In this document: positions 39,916-50,938 of the stretch, in pieces | Numbering within the stretch: position 1 is the first letter of the stretch | Layout: every line of letters begins with the position of its first letter | Assembly: GCA_030248215.1 (NCBI GenBank) | Contig: JASANG010001784.1 | Span: 209,525 to 273,524, forward strand | DNA: 64,000 nucleotides | DNA from: Enoplolaimus lenunculus | Lineage: Eukaryota; Nematoda; Enoplea; Enoplida; Thoracostomopsidae | Direction: 5' to 3' | Notes under the pieces: generated by a model | Database searches by the model: none | What the model saw: only the letters and a program-made list of their open reading frames with translations | Told to the model about the DNA's origin: nothing | Program-made: the position numbers and the translations under genes

Positions 39916-40561
39916 GATATCGCAGTAGTTTCCGGTTTTATAACGTATAGACATTTTTGATAACATCTACCTAAACATCACAACGACGGCGTTAATGTAA
40001 TAGCGGTTATGAAAGAGCAATTGAAAAGCACCGGCCGACCCAGCCACGCCCGGCGGATGTTAGTAGCCGGCCTGCCCAGCCCATTCAGTCTAGACCGTAC
40101 GCCGTTTATCCTAATAACTGAAACTTTTTTGGCTTCAACCCAACGCTTACGTACATGTAAACTTTTTACGATTATTTTTTTGAAAAGTCAACAAGGTTTT
40201 TAGAATGATTCTAAACATAGGATTCTGTTATGCTGACGGAAAACTTCGGTGGGAAACGTCTGTAAGAGACGGCCATCAGTCTTCCATAGTAAGAGGGGTC
40301 GTACTCAACCTTTATGCCCCCCCCACTTGGGGGAGGGGTCTCGAGCTTCTGTTGAGCCTCACAATTTGAGCTCATATTCTGACATGATTAATGTTAAAAT
40401 TGAATTCAACTTCTCGCTTGCTTCGCTCGTGTCGTTTTTATTTATTTTCTAAAAACTTAAACTATAAAACCGTTTAATCGGCATAAACTTTTATGTTGAC
40501 GAGTTCATAGCTGCCTAATAATACCATTTTCACGTAATATTTGGGCCTCGTTTGCCAAGAT
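39916..40561. other. Intergenic
   Basis: Includes a GC-richer ORF (40009-40203) without recognised domain or splice context. Confidence 0.3.
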
Positions 40562-40762
40562 GGCCCATGTAAGGATCAACGGCGGAACGTTTTTACGTGA
40601 GACTGGAAAAGAGTAAGCTTAAGTTTTAGACTATTTTTTTGCTTGGCTTAGGCTTACGCTTGCTAACAAACACATTCTTACGCTTAGGTTTCGAGTTAGG
40701 CTTAGGCTTAGGCTTAGCAATATGCATATCATACTGTTCGGCCGCTGTTCTTTACATTGGCC
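40562..40762 (+). mobile_element. F1 MITE, subfamily A, with near-exact 8-bp TSD
   Basis: GCCAAGAT/ACCAAGAT flanks. GGCCCATGTAAGGATCAACG ... CTGTTCTTTACATTGGCC. Confidence 0.85.
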
Positions 40763-41501
40763 ACCAAGATTTAAAGGAACAGCGGGGAATTGGGTACGTC
40801 AGTGGCGACCCTGTTGATCGTCTAACCTTAAATACCTCGTACACCGTCAGCTTTGAAACATTTCAGAAAAAATAGCAAGCAAAAGATCAAACAAGAAGCT
40901 TTTGTGTTTTAGATATATTTTTCGCTGTTTTGTATGATGTCGTATAATTGAATTATTAAACACGCATCATAGATCTGAATTCAGAGTCGAGTCAATGTTT
41001 GTGACATTGTGAATTAATTTAATTATTTAAGCTTTATTATCAGAACCGGCCATGAGACTACTGCTATTGTATATACCGGTTTAGCATACAACCATGCACA
41101 AATCTCGTCTACCATCAAAGGAACACCGCACGGTTGTGTCGCAGCACGCGTTTCATGCCAGGGACGCAACGACGGGCGTTTACCTCGCCCCACCCCAGAA
41201 TTTTTTCAAAATTTGAAAAATTTAAGGTGTCTTCGGTTTATGAAAATTATTCAAATATAAAACTATGCTTCAATGGTCGTATACTAAAATGCAAAATATA
41301 TTACAACACGTGAAAAAACCCTCCGTGAATTATTTTGCTGGCTACGCCACTGGCTTGTTGTGATTTGAGTTTGTTGGCCTCAGGTGGTTAGTCGATGTGG
41401 ATCATAGTTGACCTCACTGGCGTACTGTCGCCGGCCGAGATAAGGCAGTCCAGGTGCGGTCCAGTGGAGAAAATATTAAAGGTAAATCTATTCAACCATA
41501 T
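40763..41501. other. Intergenic
   Basis: Nothing recognised. Confidence 0.35.
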
Positions 41502-41663
41502 GGGCCCGTAACCACGAGGGGAGCTAGGTGGGCTCAGCCCCCCTGGAAAAGTTTTGCCTCGCCTAGAAAATTTTTTAATTTGCTTGTAAGTCTTTGAAAT
41601 CTCTTATATGCCCCTCCTGAAAAATTTTTCGCCCCCCAAGTACGGTGAGCTGGCTACGAGCAT
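41502..41663 (-). mobile_element. F8 MITE
   Basis: GGCCCGTAACCACGAGG ... TACGGTGAGCTGGCTACG, inverse orientation. Confidence 0.7.
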
Positions 41664-41747
41664 GCGCCGTATAATTTGTCATTCTACTGATCTTTAGGGA
41701 TATCTACATACCCCCGTGCACCTGTCTGCCTGAAATGTTGTTCACTG

Positions 41748-41800
41748 ATCGTATTCTCAGACGTGTGTGGTACCTATTACCAGTTGATTATTAGCTATGC
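41748..41800 (+). repeat. F2 left-arm fragment
   Basis: CGTATTCTCAGACGTGTGTG then ACCTATTACCAGTTGA. Confidence 0.5.
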
Positions 41801-42038
41801 AATTATCGAACCAATGAGTTAAAAGCTTGTAAAATTTTGACAAATTCTTCGAATGCCATTCACTACGTTAATAATGAATTTTCTTGTTTATTGCAACCAT
41901 TTAATATTAATTGTCTATTCAAATTACGAAGAAACCACGATACGGTCCGTAGCTATGACATGGCCACAAGGGCTTAGCTCGCTTAGAACAATTTTGGACC
42001 CTCGAGAAAATTTTTTTAGCTCAGCTGCTAGAAAGTGT

Positions 42039-42216
42039 GGCCCATGTTAAGATCAGCGTCGGAACGTTTTTCTATGGAACAGGAAGAGAGTAACCTTATG
42101 CTTTAGACTAGTCTAAAGCTTACGCTTGGGAATATGCTCATTCTTACGCTTTAGGTTTAGGCATAGGCTTAGACTTAGGCTTATAATACTGTTCCACCCC
42201 TATTGTTTACATTGGC
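42039..42216 (+). mobile_element. F1 MITE, subfamily A, with exact 8-bp TSD
   Basis: AGAAAGTG on both sides. TGGCCCATGTTAAGATCAGC ... CCCTATTGTTTACATTGGC. Confidence 0.87.
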
Positions 42217-42717
42217 AGAAAGTGTAGTGAAATCGCTCAAATGCCTTTGATGAAATTGCTCTGCCCCATAACCATGTTACTCCAGCTACGGGTACAATTT
42301 GAAACAGGTGCACAAAATTAAATACCATGTATAAAGAACAAGCGAGCGAGTCTTGAGCAAAATCTTTCAGTGAGGTTCAACATTAAATTATCAGCACCTT
42401 CAACTTGTTTGACTCAAACAAAACAATAAAAACATTCCTGTGTTCAACTCATTGTCAAATGCATCTGTTAGAAAAAATGCATTGCTGGTAACCTGTTTTG
42501 TGACGGAAACAGCAGCGGATGTAATATTTTCTGGTACGGGGGATCCGAGGTTGGTTTTTTATATATGCCACGGCCGTCCCTAGGGTATCTGAGACCGCAC
42601 CTCTGACCTGCAAGATGTGACCCCGTTGTAAAGACATTTTATCGCCTTACGAAATAGAAAAAACTTTAAAATGGTTTCTTCGACATCTGGTCTCGAATAA
42701 TAAGCGCATATTTCGGT
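42217..42717. other. Intergenic
   Basis: Nothing recognised. Confidence 0.35.
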
Positions 42718-42913
42718 GGCCAATCTAAAGAACACGACGGAACAGTATTATAAGCATAATACTAAGCGTAAGCCTAAGCGTAAGAATGAGCCTATTCCTA
42801 AACCTAAACCTAAGCCTAAGCCTAAACCAAGAAATATAAATTAGTCAAAAGCTTAAGCTTACTCTATTGCAGTCCCGTAGAAAAACATTCCGCCCCTGAT
42901 TTTTACATGGGCC
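42718..42913 (-). mobile_element. F1 MITE, subfamily A, with exact 8-bp TSD
   Basis: ATTTCGGT on both sides, which fixes the ends exactly: GGCCAATCTAAAGAACACG ... CCCCTGATTTTTACATGGGCC. Confidence 0.9.
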
Positions 42914-43057
42914 ATTTCGGTTATGGATAAGCTTGAGTACCATAAATAGCGGGAAATTGTTTTGTTGATCCCATGCGTAGTGAGGAAACTGCGAGCGAAA
43001 TCCCAAACACATTGTGAACAAAGTTTGCTGTTGGATCAAAATGGAGTTTTCAAATCG

Positions 43058-43195
43058 TTACTGATATATATCCGTTATTGCAACTATCCGCTGAATTAAA
43101 CGTTTATTTGTCATGTATCAAAAGCTTGCCCGATAATGCAAGGTTATACTGAGGAATGTACTTTTAAAACTAAAGTATGCTTTAAAGTTTCGAAG
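43058..43195 (+). repeat. F5 internal fragment
   Basis: TATTGCAACTATCCGCTGAA, AACGTTTATTTGTCATG and GGAATGTACTTTTAAAAC, in F5 order. Confidence 0.65.
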
Positions 43196-43223
43196 GCTTA
43201 AAGTGTTTCGAAATAAAATCCCG

Positions 43224-43352
43224 TGGTTGCTGAAAAATTTTAAGGAGGGGCATGCAAAAAATTCAGAACGCCTTATAAGCAAGATTTAAACTTTTCTTAA
43301 TTGAAGAGCCAAAATTTCATAGAATGGTTGTGCCTCCGCTGGTTCCCTCGAT
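43224..43352 (+). mobile_element. Worn F8 MITE
   Basis: GGTTGCTGAAAAATTTT then AAGGAGGGGCATGC, ATAAGCAAG and GGTTGTGCCTCCGCTGG. Confidence 0.45.
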
Positions 43353-43572
43353 TTTTAAATGCCCGTGATTAGCATCGTTCCCCGTTTCCGATGCTTACAG
43401 CTGATTTCTAGACAAACCTTAAATAAAATAATAACAACGCAATCAGCGAGACGTAGACCGCGGCAAGATTAGTTCAATACTGAAATTTGATCCAAAACCC
43501 AATTTAAAAAAATCAGCCCGGAACTCTTAAATAAAAAATACGTCATTTATTAAAAACAAACTACTAAAATCA

Positions 43573-43810
43573 CGTCATATACTTCAGGCGGATATTGCGG
43601 TCAGCGGCGCATTCAAGGGAGGGGACTAAAGTGACGTCATATACGTCAGGCGATTATTTCGGTCAGCGGCACATTCAATGGAGGGGAGTAAAGTGACGTC
43701 ATATACGTCAGGCGATTATTGCGGTCAGCGGCACATTCAATGGAGGGGACTAAAGTGACGTCATATACGTCAGGCGATTATTTCGGTCAGCGGCACATTC
43801 AATGGAGGTG
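43573..43810 (+). repeat. 62-bp tandem repeat, 3.8 units, with CRE palindromes
   Basis: Units start at 43573, 43635, 43697 and 43759 (exact 62-base steps). Each boundary reads GTGACGTCATATACGTCAGG, containing TGACGTCA, except the first (CACGTCA). Unit ends GCACATTCAATGGAGGGG. Confidence 0.9.
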
Positions 43811-44445
43811 GGGGGGCAATGGTCTTTCTGTGCCAATAATGAAGTCGCTAAACTTTGCAGGATGCACAATTTGCTGTAAAACTAACAGTTTCGATCATGC
43901 AAATTATTAAAATTGCGTTTGGCTTCGAATTCGCTTTACTAGGAGGTCTCTTACACTATATATCTCATCTCGCTCGCACTTGGGGATGTGTACCCTTGTT
44001 TTTAGATTAGACGAAACGAACCTGATTTCAACTTAACGACTTGCGAAGACTTTCAAACCGGTGTAAAACTACGCCCTCTCCCCGTGCCTCGAACAGCGGC
44101 AACTATGGTCGCCAAGCTGTAGCCACTAGCGGATCCACAGGGGTGTGGGGGTTATGGGTACGCCCCCCATCAGAAATTTTTTTGTAATAAAAAGGTAAAG
44201 TCTCTCTACATTACAATGTTACCCCCTCAGAAAGTTTTTTGGCGATAAAATGATAAGGTCCCTCTACGTTACAATTTTTTGCGTTTCTTAACATTTGCCA
44301 GCCAGCCCCCCTGTCAAAAACTTATGGATCCGCCTTTGAATACAGCTGCACTCGACAGAACTTCCTAATCAAGTTTGGTTTCTGTACATTTTCTTACCCA
44401 GTTACGCTTAGATATCTTGGACTGTATTACTTTCATAGACATAAC
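43811..44445. other. Intergenic
   Basis: An F13-like block at 43911 (GCGTTTGGCTTCGAATTCGC); otherwise nothing. Confidence 0.35.
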
Positions 44446-44545
44446 GGCCCATGTATAGAACAAGGCTGGAACAGTAGTATAAGCATATTCCTAAGCCTAA
44501 GCCTAAGCAATTAAACAGTCTAAAGCGTAAACTGACTGGTATTTC
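44446..44545 (-). mobile_element. F1 MITE, subfamily B, 3' end missing
   Basis: GGCCCATGTATAGAACAAGG, CCTAAG units and TCTAAAGCGTAAACTGACTG; no closing TIR. Confidence 0.7.
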
Positions 44546-44957
44546 GATAGACTCCACGAATGTTTAGGCCCTTTTTTTAAAATTAGACCAAATTCTGGTC
44601 ATTTCAATAATTTTAAGCAATTAATGATTCTAACGTGTAAATTAGGCACAACCAAGGACGTCTCCACGAGGGAGGGGGGCATTGGGGACGATCCCCCAAA
44701 CTCGGTGGGTACACTCTCCCCCAATAGACACGGTGTAAAAGTAAACAATCTTGAATACTCGATGCCTTCCACAAATATACAAATATAGTTTTCCGAGGAC
44801 GCATCTGCGTGCAACTACGTGGTCCAATTAATTGCTATTTCTGTTGGAAGCTATTCATCTATCCAGAAAATATCTAAAACGGTTTGTAATCCGAACCTGT
44901 TCTTTTCCACAAGGAGACAAACCGAAGATTGACTTATTTTAGATGCGACAATTTTGA

Positions 44958-45184
44958 TACACTGCAAAAAATGGTGAGTTAATTAAATTGACTCTTTCCG
45001 AAATAGGCTCTTCCCTACTACACAAACTGAGTCAAATTCTACTCCGCCAGAGTTAAATTCGACTCACTAAGCGACTCTGTGAATCGAATTTGACTGTGGC
45101 GAAGTCGCATTTGACACTGTTTGTGTAGTCCCGCAAAGCCTATTTCGGAGAGAGTCAATTTGACTCATCATTTTTTGCAGTGTA
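44958..45184. mobile_element. F4 MITE (CACTGCAAAAAATG ends) with TA target duplication
   Basis: TA-CACTGCAAAAAATGGTGAG ... CTCATCATTTTTTGCAGTG-TA. The interior has GAGTCAAATTxGACTC words. Confidence 0.78.
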
Positions 45185-45303
45185 CGGAAACTTCAAAAAA
45201 CCCCAACCTGCTTTTAAAAAATTTCAACAACAAAAATATTTTTTGACTCCAGCGTCAAAAAATCCTACTCCGAGCTTAAAATTTGACACTGCCTTATTTG
45301 ACA
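45181..45303 (+). CDS. Possible exon of an unrecognised gene
   Basis: Coding-like frame (YGNFKKPQPAFKKF and so on, rich in Lys, Pro and Phe). The acceptor TTTTTTGCAG is formed by the last bases of the adjoining F4 MITE. The donor is GACA|GTAAAT in phase 1, which matches the next candidate exon. If the donor is not used, the frame runs to TAA at 45413. Family unknown. Confidence 0.3.
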
Positions 45304-45758
45304 GTAAATTTTGGCGATCAATTTTAGACAAACGTCAAGAATTTCGGACACCAACGGAACCAATTGAAAAGTTAAATTGTCAACAAATTAACAAATTTAC
45401 CAAATTTGATTAAAATTATTCTTAAAATCAAATTATTTTATTTATTTCTTGTGTATCCAAACCTGTATACGGTTTTTGCTGGCTCACGTTTTTTTGCTTT
45501 AAACCTTTTCCGCTAGAACAGGGGTAACTGTAAGGAAAGGCAATGAGGGCTACAGATACCTTCAAAACCTTTTGACCCTCTGAGAACAACTTTAGCCCCA
45601 TTTGTTTAGCTTTGTAAGCCGTTTGGAATCTACTCCTATTCCTGATGAAACTGTTTGGACCCCATCAGCATGGACGTGCCGGCTACAGACTTGCGATAAA
45701 ATCGCTCAGCTAAGAATTTTTTGAAAAAATATTAATTATAAACTTTCTTCAAACGCAG

Positions 45759-45937
45759 TATCAAAACATTCCACGCCTACTGGCATGAAAGTCACACGTG
45801 GTGGCAGCCACAAATTAGCTGGAGGGAACCCTCAATTTGCTTGTACCGGTCCATATTCCAAATATCGGTATCATTTTAAACTTTGGGAACCGTGGCAAAA
45901 AATTCAATATAATCACAATTTAACCAGCTTACGTGGG
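45759..45937 (+). CDS. Possible exon of an unrecognised gene
   Basis: Acceptor AACGCAG, phase 1 entry, 59 codons, donor CGTGGG|GTAAGT in phase 0. It encodes KHSTPTGMKVTRGGSHKL, then YHFKLWEPWQKIQYNHNL. The varied composition and strong donor make it look coding. I do not recognise the family. Confidence 0.4.
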
Positions 45938-46675
45938 GTAAGTTGTCTACCTCCTACGCTATTTTTGTTGTCATCATAGGCTGATTCAAAAATACAATTT
46001 TCTTCGTTCCCAAAAGCTACGATTTTAATCGTTCCAAAGCTCTGTTGCGCTCCAAAAATTACTGTAGTTCATTTTAAGCGCTGGTTAATAATATTAATGT
46101 TTTTCGGCTTCGTTTTAAAAATATTTTCCACTATTTTATAAACCAAAAATTCACTCAAAACTGTTACGCTTGTCTTGTATAGCTCACCATTTTATAGCTA
46201 ATTTACCCTGAAAAAATGTTTAATTTTTAACTCAGCACACAAGTCGGTTACCAGTAGCATCACCGGTTGATTAAGGCAGGCCGTCGCCCACGCATTTTGC
46301 ATTTACGCAAACTGTCCCTCATTTTGGGCCCAGCGTAGGTGTTCTAACAGTTGTCTGCCCAACACCGAACCTTTGACAAAGTTTGATAAAAAGTTGATAA
46401 CCGTAGACTCAAATCAATTTTGATTTGATGAAAACCGAGGCTTATGTTTTGAGTTTTGTCGGTTCCGGATTGACTTAACCGTCTCCACCCGGTTTTTAAA
46501 CTTTCCAGTCAGGAAAGAGTTACTGTTAAGTGTTTTAATATTTTACGTTGTGTAAAAATTTGCATTTCTTGTAATACCAACTAAAAAGTTGGTGTTTTTG
46601 GTTATCTCTTCAGCGTGTGTTCGCACAAAAATCGTGTGATTTTGAAAATTTTTTGCAATTTTGAGCATTCGTGAG

Positions 46676-46843
46676 CTCCTATTCTCACGCAATCTTCATG
46701 CGGCGCTGTTCAACGAAAGCCGTCCAGTTCAAATTCCCCAACATTACCAGCTTAAAACCCTAAAGATGGTTAATAAAATTGTGCCAAGATTCACATTTGC
46801 ACAAGCGTTAGACCGGGGTGAACGTTTCGGTTTGGTGCCTTAG
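46676..46843 (+). CDS. Weak exon candidate
   Basis: Follows CGTGAG in phase 0, compatible with the exon ending at 45937. It reads LLFSRNLHAALFNESRP and on to a TAG at 46841. A GT after KTLKM (ATG|GTTAAT) could be a donor. An overlapping frame (46818-47033) is also open, so this could be a decayed gene or chance. Confidence 0.22.
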   Translation, partial: LLFSRNLHAALFNESRPVQIPQHYQLKTLKMVNKIVPRFTFAQALDRGERFGLVP

Positions 46844-47033
46844 ACCCAGCCCTTTATCTATAAAGAAATGTTTTGAGACTGTTACAGCGGGGTTTAATAC
46901 TGAAACAATGTGTAGCTTCTCACTGGCTTCTCGTGCGAATTTTTCAAAATCCATTCGAAAGCCTGATTACGAGCCTTCGCTCTCTCTAATACACCCAAAA
47001 AGACTCCAAACTGAAGTTCTGTACAAGAGTTAA

Positions 47034-47937
47034 AGATAATAGGGTCAAGCTTTTCGCTCGCGATACTTTCTTCAAGTCGTAGTCACACCGCAAACTGTGC
47101 TGTCTGAACCAGTTACTCAGCAGCCGGCCAAAAACATTTAAAGAACCTAAAAGATAACTCTGAATTCGGTGTCGGAGCCAACTGGGGATCAGGGTTAACC
47201 TCATAATCCGTCACTATTAACCGATTTAAGGTTTATGTTTAGGTGGAAATTTAAGACACGGACCTGGTGGGATGCGGACCTTTCCAATCAAAATTTCTCG
47301 GGACGCCACTGTGCAGACCTGACTGGAATCCTGTTAATTTCCCATAATTATACGATTGGCTAACGAGTTATAGTCAAATCAACTTTGCCGCTGGTCCAAA
47401 TCGCTGTAGTGAACCAAACCAGCTCTTTGTGTATAACTCGTTACATCGTTCAACTCAGCCCCGCAATGAAGAGTACAATGATATATAATTTGTCTAACTT
47501 TTTGGTAAACGCCGACTGGAAGGAATAACCGAAAAAGATTCCTGATCAAATACCAGCGCTATTTTGGTTCGCCCCGTCCGATACAAAACTGAAATACGGA
47601 TGAGATTTTTGAGTAATTGTAAACGTACAGAAATTCACTTCGAACAGATCCTGACATTTACTGGTCCCGCTTGGTCACCGATCCATCAAGGCAAGAATAT
47701 AACTAGTAAGTCCTGGTGTAAGCTTCCTTGAATCCGTAATGTCGTATGGTTGAAAATTAAGAAAAACATTCTCAAAAGACTTTTAGAAATTTAAACTTTA
47801 TCATTTAATGGCTTTTTATTAATGGAATAAGTTATACAGTAATAATCAATCTAAACTGCGGTTCGCTTCAAAGAAATATTTATATGTTGCTAAAACGTTG
47901 TTTTAGTAAAGCTCAAGGTGAAAATACTAAGGTGTAC
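47034..47937. other. Intergenic or intronic
   Basis: No supported feature. Confidence 0.35.
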
Positions 47938-48376
47938 TGTAGTTTCCGAATAAGAGAAGGGTACTGATATTTATTTGGCCTATCCAGAGCGTACCGCCCT
48001 GTTATTCGGTTACTGACTGTTATTTATTTTAAACCCACCCTCCGCCACCTTTCGTTACTGATATATATCCGGTATTGCAACTATCCAGTGAATAAAACGT
48101 TTTTCGCATTGCATCAAAAGCTTGAGCGACAATGCAAGGTTATACTTTGGAATGTTACTTTCAAAACTTAAGTACGTTTTAAAGTTTCGAACTCAAATTT
48201 ATTTTGTCCAAGACTCATTTATGCGCTGCAATTATGGATAATTGACATTTATGGGCTCAAATTAGGGTTTATAGACTCTATCCGCTTACGGACTCTTATT
48301 AGAACACGGAATCCAATTGATTGGACTCTAAATGGGGTCCCACCACTTATTACCCCCTCATTCGGGTCACAACAGT
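47938..48376 (+). mobile_element. F5 element, full length
   Basis: ACTGTAGTTTCCGAATAAGA ... CCCTCATTCGGGTCACAACAG. Confidence 0.75.
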
Positions 48377-48832
48377 TCATATTAGCTACGCGTTTGGCGA
48401 CACTTTAATTTTCTCAGAATATTCACAACAATTCAAACCCTTTCTCACACGAATATTTTCTATTTTGTTTCAAAGCTGCTATTTCAAGCAAGGATTCGAA
48501 GCACCAATCTCTCGGCTGAGAGTCGATTACCATTGCTTTTCAGCAATGGTAACTTGACGTTGGAGGTCGAAGAGGCTCTCATGTCTTGTGGAGATATAAA
48601 GTGAGCATAGGTGTTTACGTGATGCGTATTGTATTGATGTATACACGATGCGCTATTTTGCTCATAGTATACTCTATGTGAGAAAGGGTGACAGTAAAAC
48701 ATCGAAACTTGTCCAATATTTGAAACACTTTTAAACCTTTCGTAAACGTAAACTTGTGTAAAAATACAAAACAACCGACAATGTTGAATGCTACAACTGC
48801 ATCGAATTAACCAAAATGTTCCTGTATCGCGA

Positions 48833-48925
48833 CAATTCGTCGACAGACAACTTGTAATTGAAAATCTCGTCGATTTGGCAATTTGACCGAGTGACAAGTT
48901 TGCCGTTCGACGAGTTGTTACCGCA
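48833..48925. repeat. F11 repeat
   Basis: GACAATTCGTCGACAGACAAC ... GTTCGACGAGTTGTTAC, inverse blocks. Confidence 0.45.
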
Positions 48926-48988
48926 CGCAACGTATCTTGTAGTACCAAGCTCATGGTATATAGAGCCATTGTAGCGAAACGTTTGCAT

Positions 48989-49061
48989 GGCGCGAAAGCT
49001 GAGCGGTTAGAGCAGCGGACCGGTCATCCGTACGTCGTGGATTCGAGTCCCACTGCATCCG
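48989..49061 (+). tRNA. tRNA-like sequence, probably a pseudogene
   Basis: D arm GCTG/GAGC with GCGGTTA in the loop. Anticodon stem GCGGA/TCCGT with loop CCGGTCA (GGT in the anticodon position, but C instead of U at position 33). T arm GTGGATTCGAGTCCCAC with a B-box-like core. The acceptor stem GGCGCGA/TGCATCC pairs only at its ends. The layout and spacing are tRNA-like, but the poor acceptor stem and odd anticodon loop suggest a decayed or tRNA-derived copy. Confidence 0.5.
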
Positions 49062-49261
49062 CAGTTAAATTTTCGTGAAGGGCTCTGTATGGTACTGCTT
49101 AACTTAGAATTACAATCTCTGAAATGCTTTCAATTAAATATCAGAGTCTCAAATTGGTTTAACCATAACCAGCTATAATTTCTGTAAATTCTTTTCGTGC
49201 CCTCAGTTCGCACGATGGCCCTTCGGACAAGAAAATGCAAATTTAGCCAAAAAGTTAATGT

Positions 49262-49305
49262 CGTACAAAATGTACCAGCGCGCGTTGTGTTTTTTGCCGT
49301 TTAAA
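49262..49305 (+). repeat. F7 half element
   Basis: TACAAAATGTACCAGCGCGC then GTTGTGTTTTTTGCC. Confidence 0.5.
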
Positions 49306-49310
49306 GGTTT

Positions 49311-49496
49311 GGCTATACTTGATATCCGGCACCGTCCAGCGCCGTCCGTCACCCGTACGGCGCGTCCGTTGCCGACGGTCACCATACGTTATCGTACGTG
49401 AGTTATTTGTGTACGCTACCGCACGGTGACGCACGGCGCCGCACGATGACGGTTGGCGCAGCACGGTGAGGAAGGGCGGCGTAAGCGGAGGGGTCA
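49311..49496. repeat. GC-rich CCGTCCG/CACGG cluster
   Basis: Bases are about 60% GC in a low-GC window. Left GGCACCGTCCAGCGCCGTCC and right CACGGCGCCGCACGATGACG are roughly inverse, suggesting a MITE. Single copy here. Confidence 0.45.
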
Positions 49497-49897
49497 CCAT
49501 TGTGAGTCCTAATCAATACGAGTCCGTATCTGTAACAAGAGTCCGTAAGCGGATATAGTCCCTATATTTTAATTAGAGTCCATAAATGTCAATTAACCCT
49601 AATTGTAGCGCATAAATGACTCCAGGACCAAATAATCTTGAGTTCGAAATTTCAAAGTGCACTTAGTTTTGAAAGCAACATTCCAAAGTTTAACCTTGCA
49701 TTATCGCTCAAGCTTTTGATGCAAGGCAAAAATGTTTAATTCAACAGATAGTTACAATACTGGATATATACCAGTAAGGAAGGGTGGCGGAGTGCTGGTT
49801 GAAAATAAGTAACAGTCCGTAACCGAATAACAAAAAGGGTATCTTCTGGAGAGTCCAAACAAATATCAGTCCCCCTTCTTATTCGGGTCACTACAAT
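49497..49897 (-). mobile_element. F5 element, inverse orientation
   Basis: GTGAGTCCTAATCAATACGA ... CTTCTTATTCGGGTCACTAC. Confidence 0.72.
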
Positions 49898-50653
49898 ATA
49901 GCCCCACCTTAATACGGCCAATCCATATTTGTCGGCGGAGTTTGTATACAAAATATATAAATTTGTTTAAAAAAAGCGCTATTTTTGTTGGAAAATAAAT
50001 TAGACAATGATGTTTCACATCTGTTTCAATTACTGCTACATGTCAAAGTAGTATATATTATTTAAATTTTTAAAATAAAACTTGAATAAAATTCTAAGAA
50101 ATGTTTCAGTTGAATTCAAAAACTATACGGCGTCTAAATTTTTATTTACTGCCTGTTGGACAATAAACAGCTGTCGGCAATGGATGGTTTCCGTCTCGGG
50201 CCGGCAGCGCGGAATAAATCCGTTTTGGTGTTTACCCTTTGTTTACGTTGAGGCGTAAACCTGTTTCGACAACGTATCGCTTAGCATCGATTAGGCTTAT
50301 TGGAGTAATTTACATATTTCGATATCTCGGGCTGGTATATATCCGGTTAAACGATTAGTAACACATTGGTTGTGTTTTCTCGCATCCCAAAATGAATTTG
50401 GAGTTCCGCGTAAACACGATACAACTCCGCGTCTGTGCTTTTATTGTCGATTGACTTCCGGTAAATCGACTTTTTGGGTTGCGGATACTTGCGGATCCCA
50501 GAAGACCAACCCCGCTCCGCTGTTAGGAGACCCAATGACGAGTGTTATACTCGTGTGCAGTTTGTTTCGTTAATAACCACTCGTATTCGCGAACTTAAAC
50601 GGCTCCAGGATCGTCAATTTCCAGCAAATTCCTAACCGCTACCGTCCGAGTCG
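49898..50653. other. Intergenic
   Basis: From 50190 the base mix becomes more even (for example CGGGCCGGCAGCGCGG), but I recognise no gene. GCCGGCAGCG recurs just after the G-free tract at about 50949. Confidence 0.35.
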
Positions 50654-50938
50654 CTTCAAAAAACACAAATACACCAACAACCACATAAAAAAAAAAACTC
50701 CACAAAAACAAAAACAAATAATAAAATACCCACCCCCCCACCCAAACAAACAAAACAACACCCCCTCTTCAAAAAAAAAAAAACCCCCACACTATAATAA
50801 AAAACCCCAACAAAAAAAAAACAAAAACAACACACCAAAATACAAAAAAAAAACAATTATTAAAACCCAACAAAAAAACCACCACCAAATACCTTAAACA
50901 ATTAATTAAACAAACCAACCACAAACAACCCCCCATAA
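50654..50938. repeat. G-free A/C-rich tract, 285 bases
   Basis: Not one G in 285 bases; almost only A and C with scattered T. It is not a simple tandem repeat. It could be a biological strand-asymmetric tract or an assembly/sequencing artefact. Confidence 0.85.

Noticed and set aside
40009-40203. GC-richer ORF starting ATG
   Set aside because: Considered as an exon, but no convincing splice borders or recognisable domain.
48484-48969. 161-codon minus-strand ORF
   Set aside because: Overlaps an F11 inverted repeat and borders the tRNA-like sequence; composition is not protein-like and no domain is recognisable.
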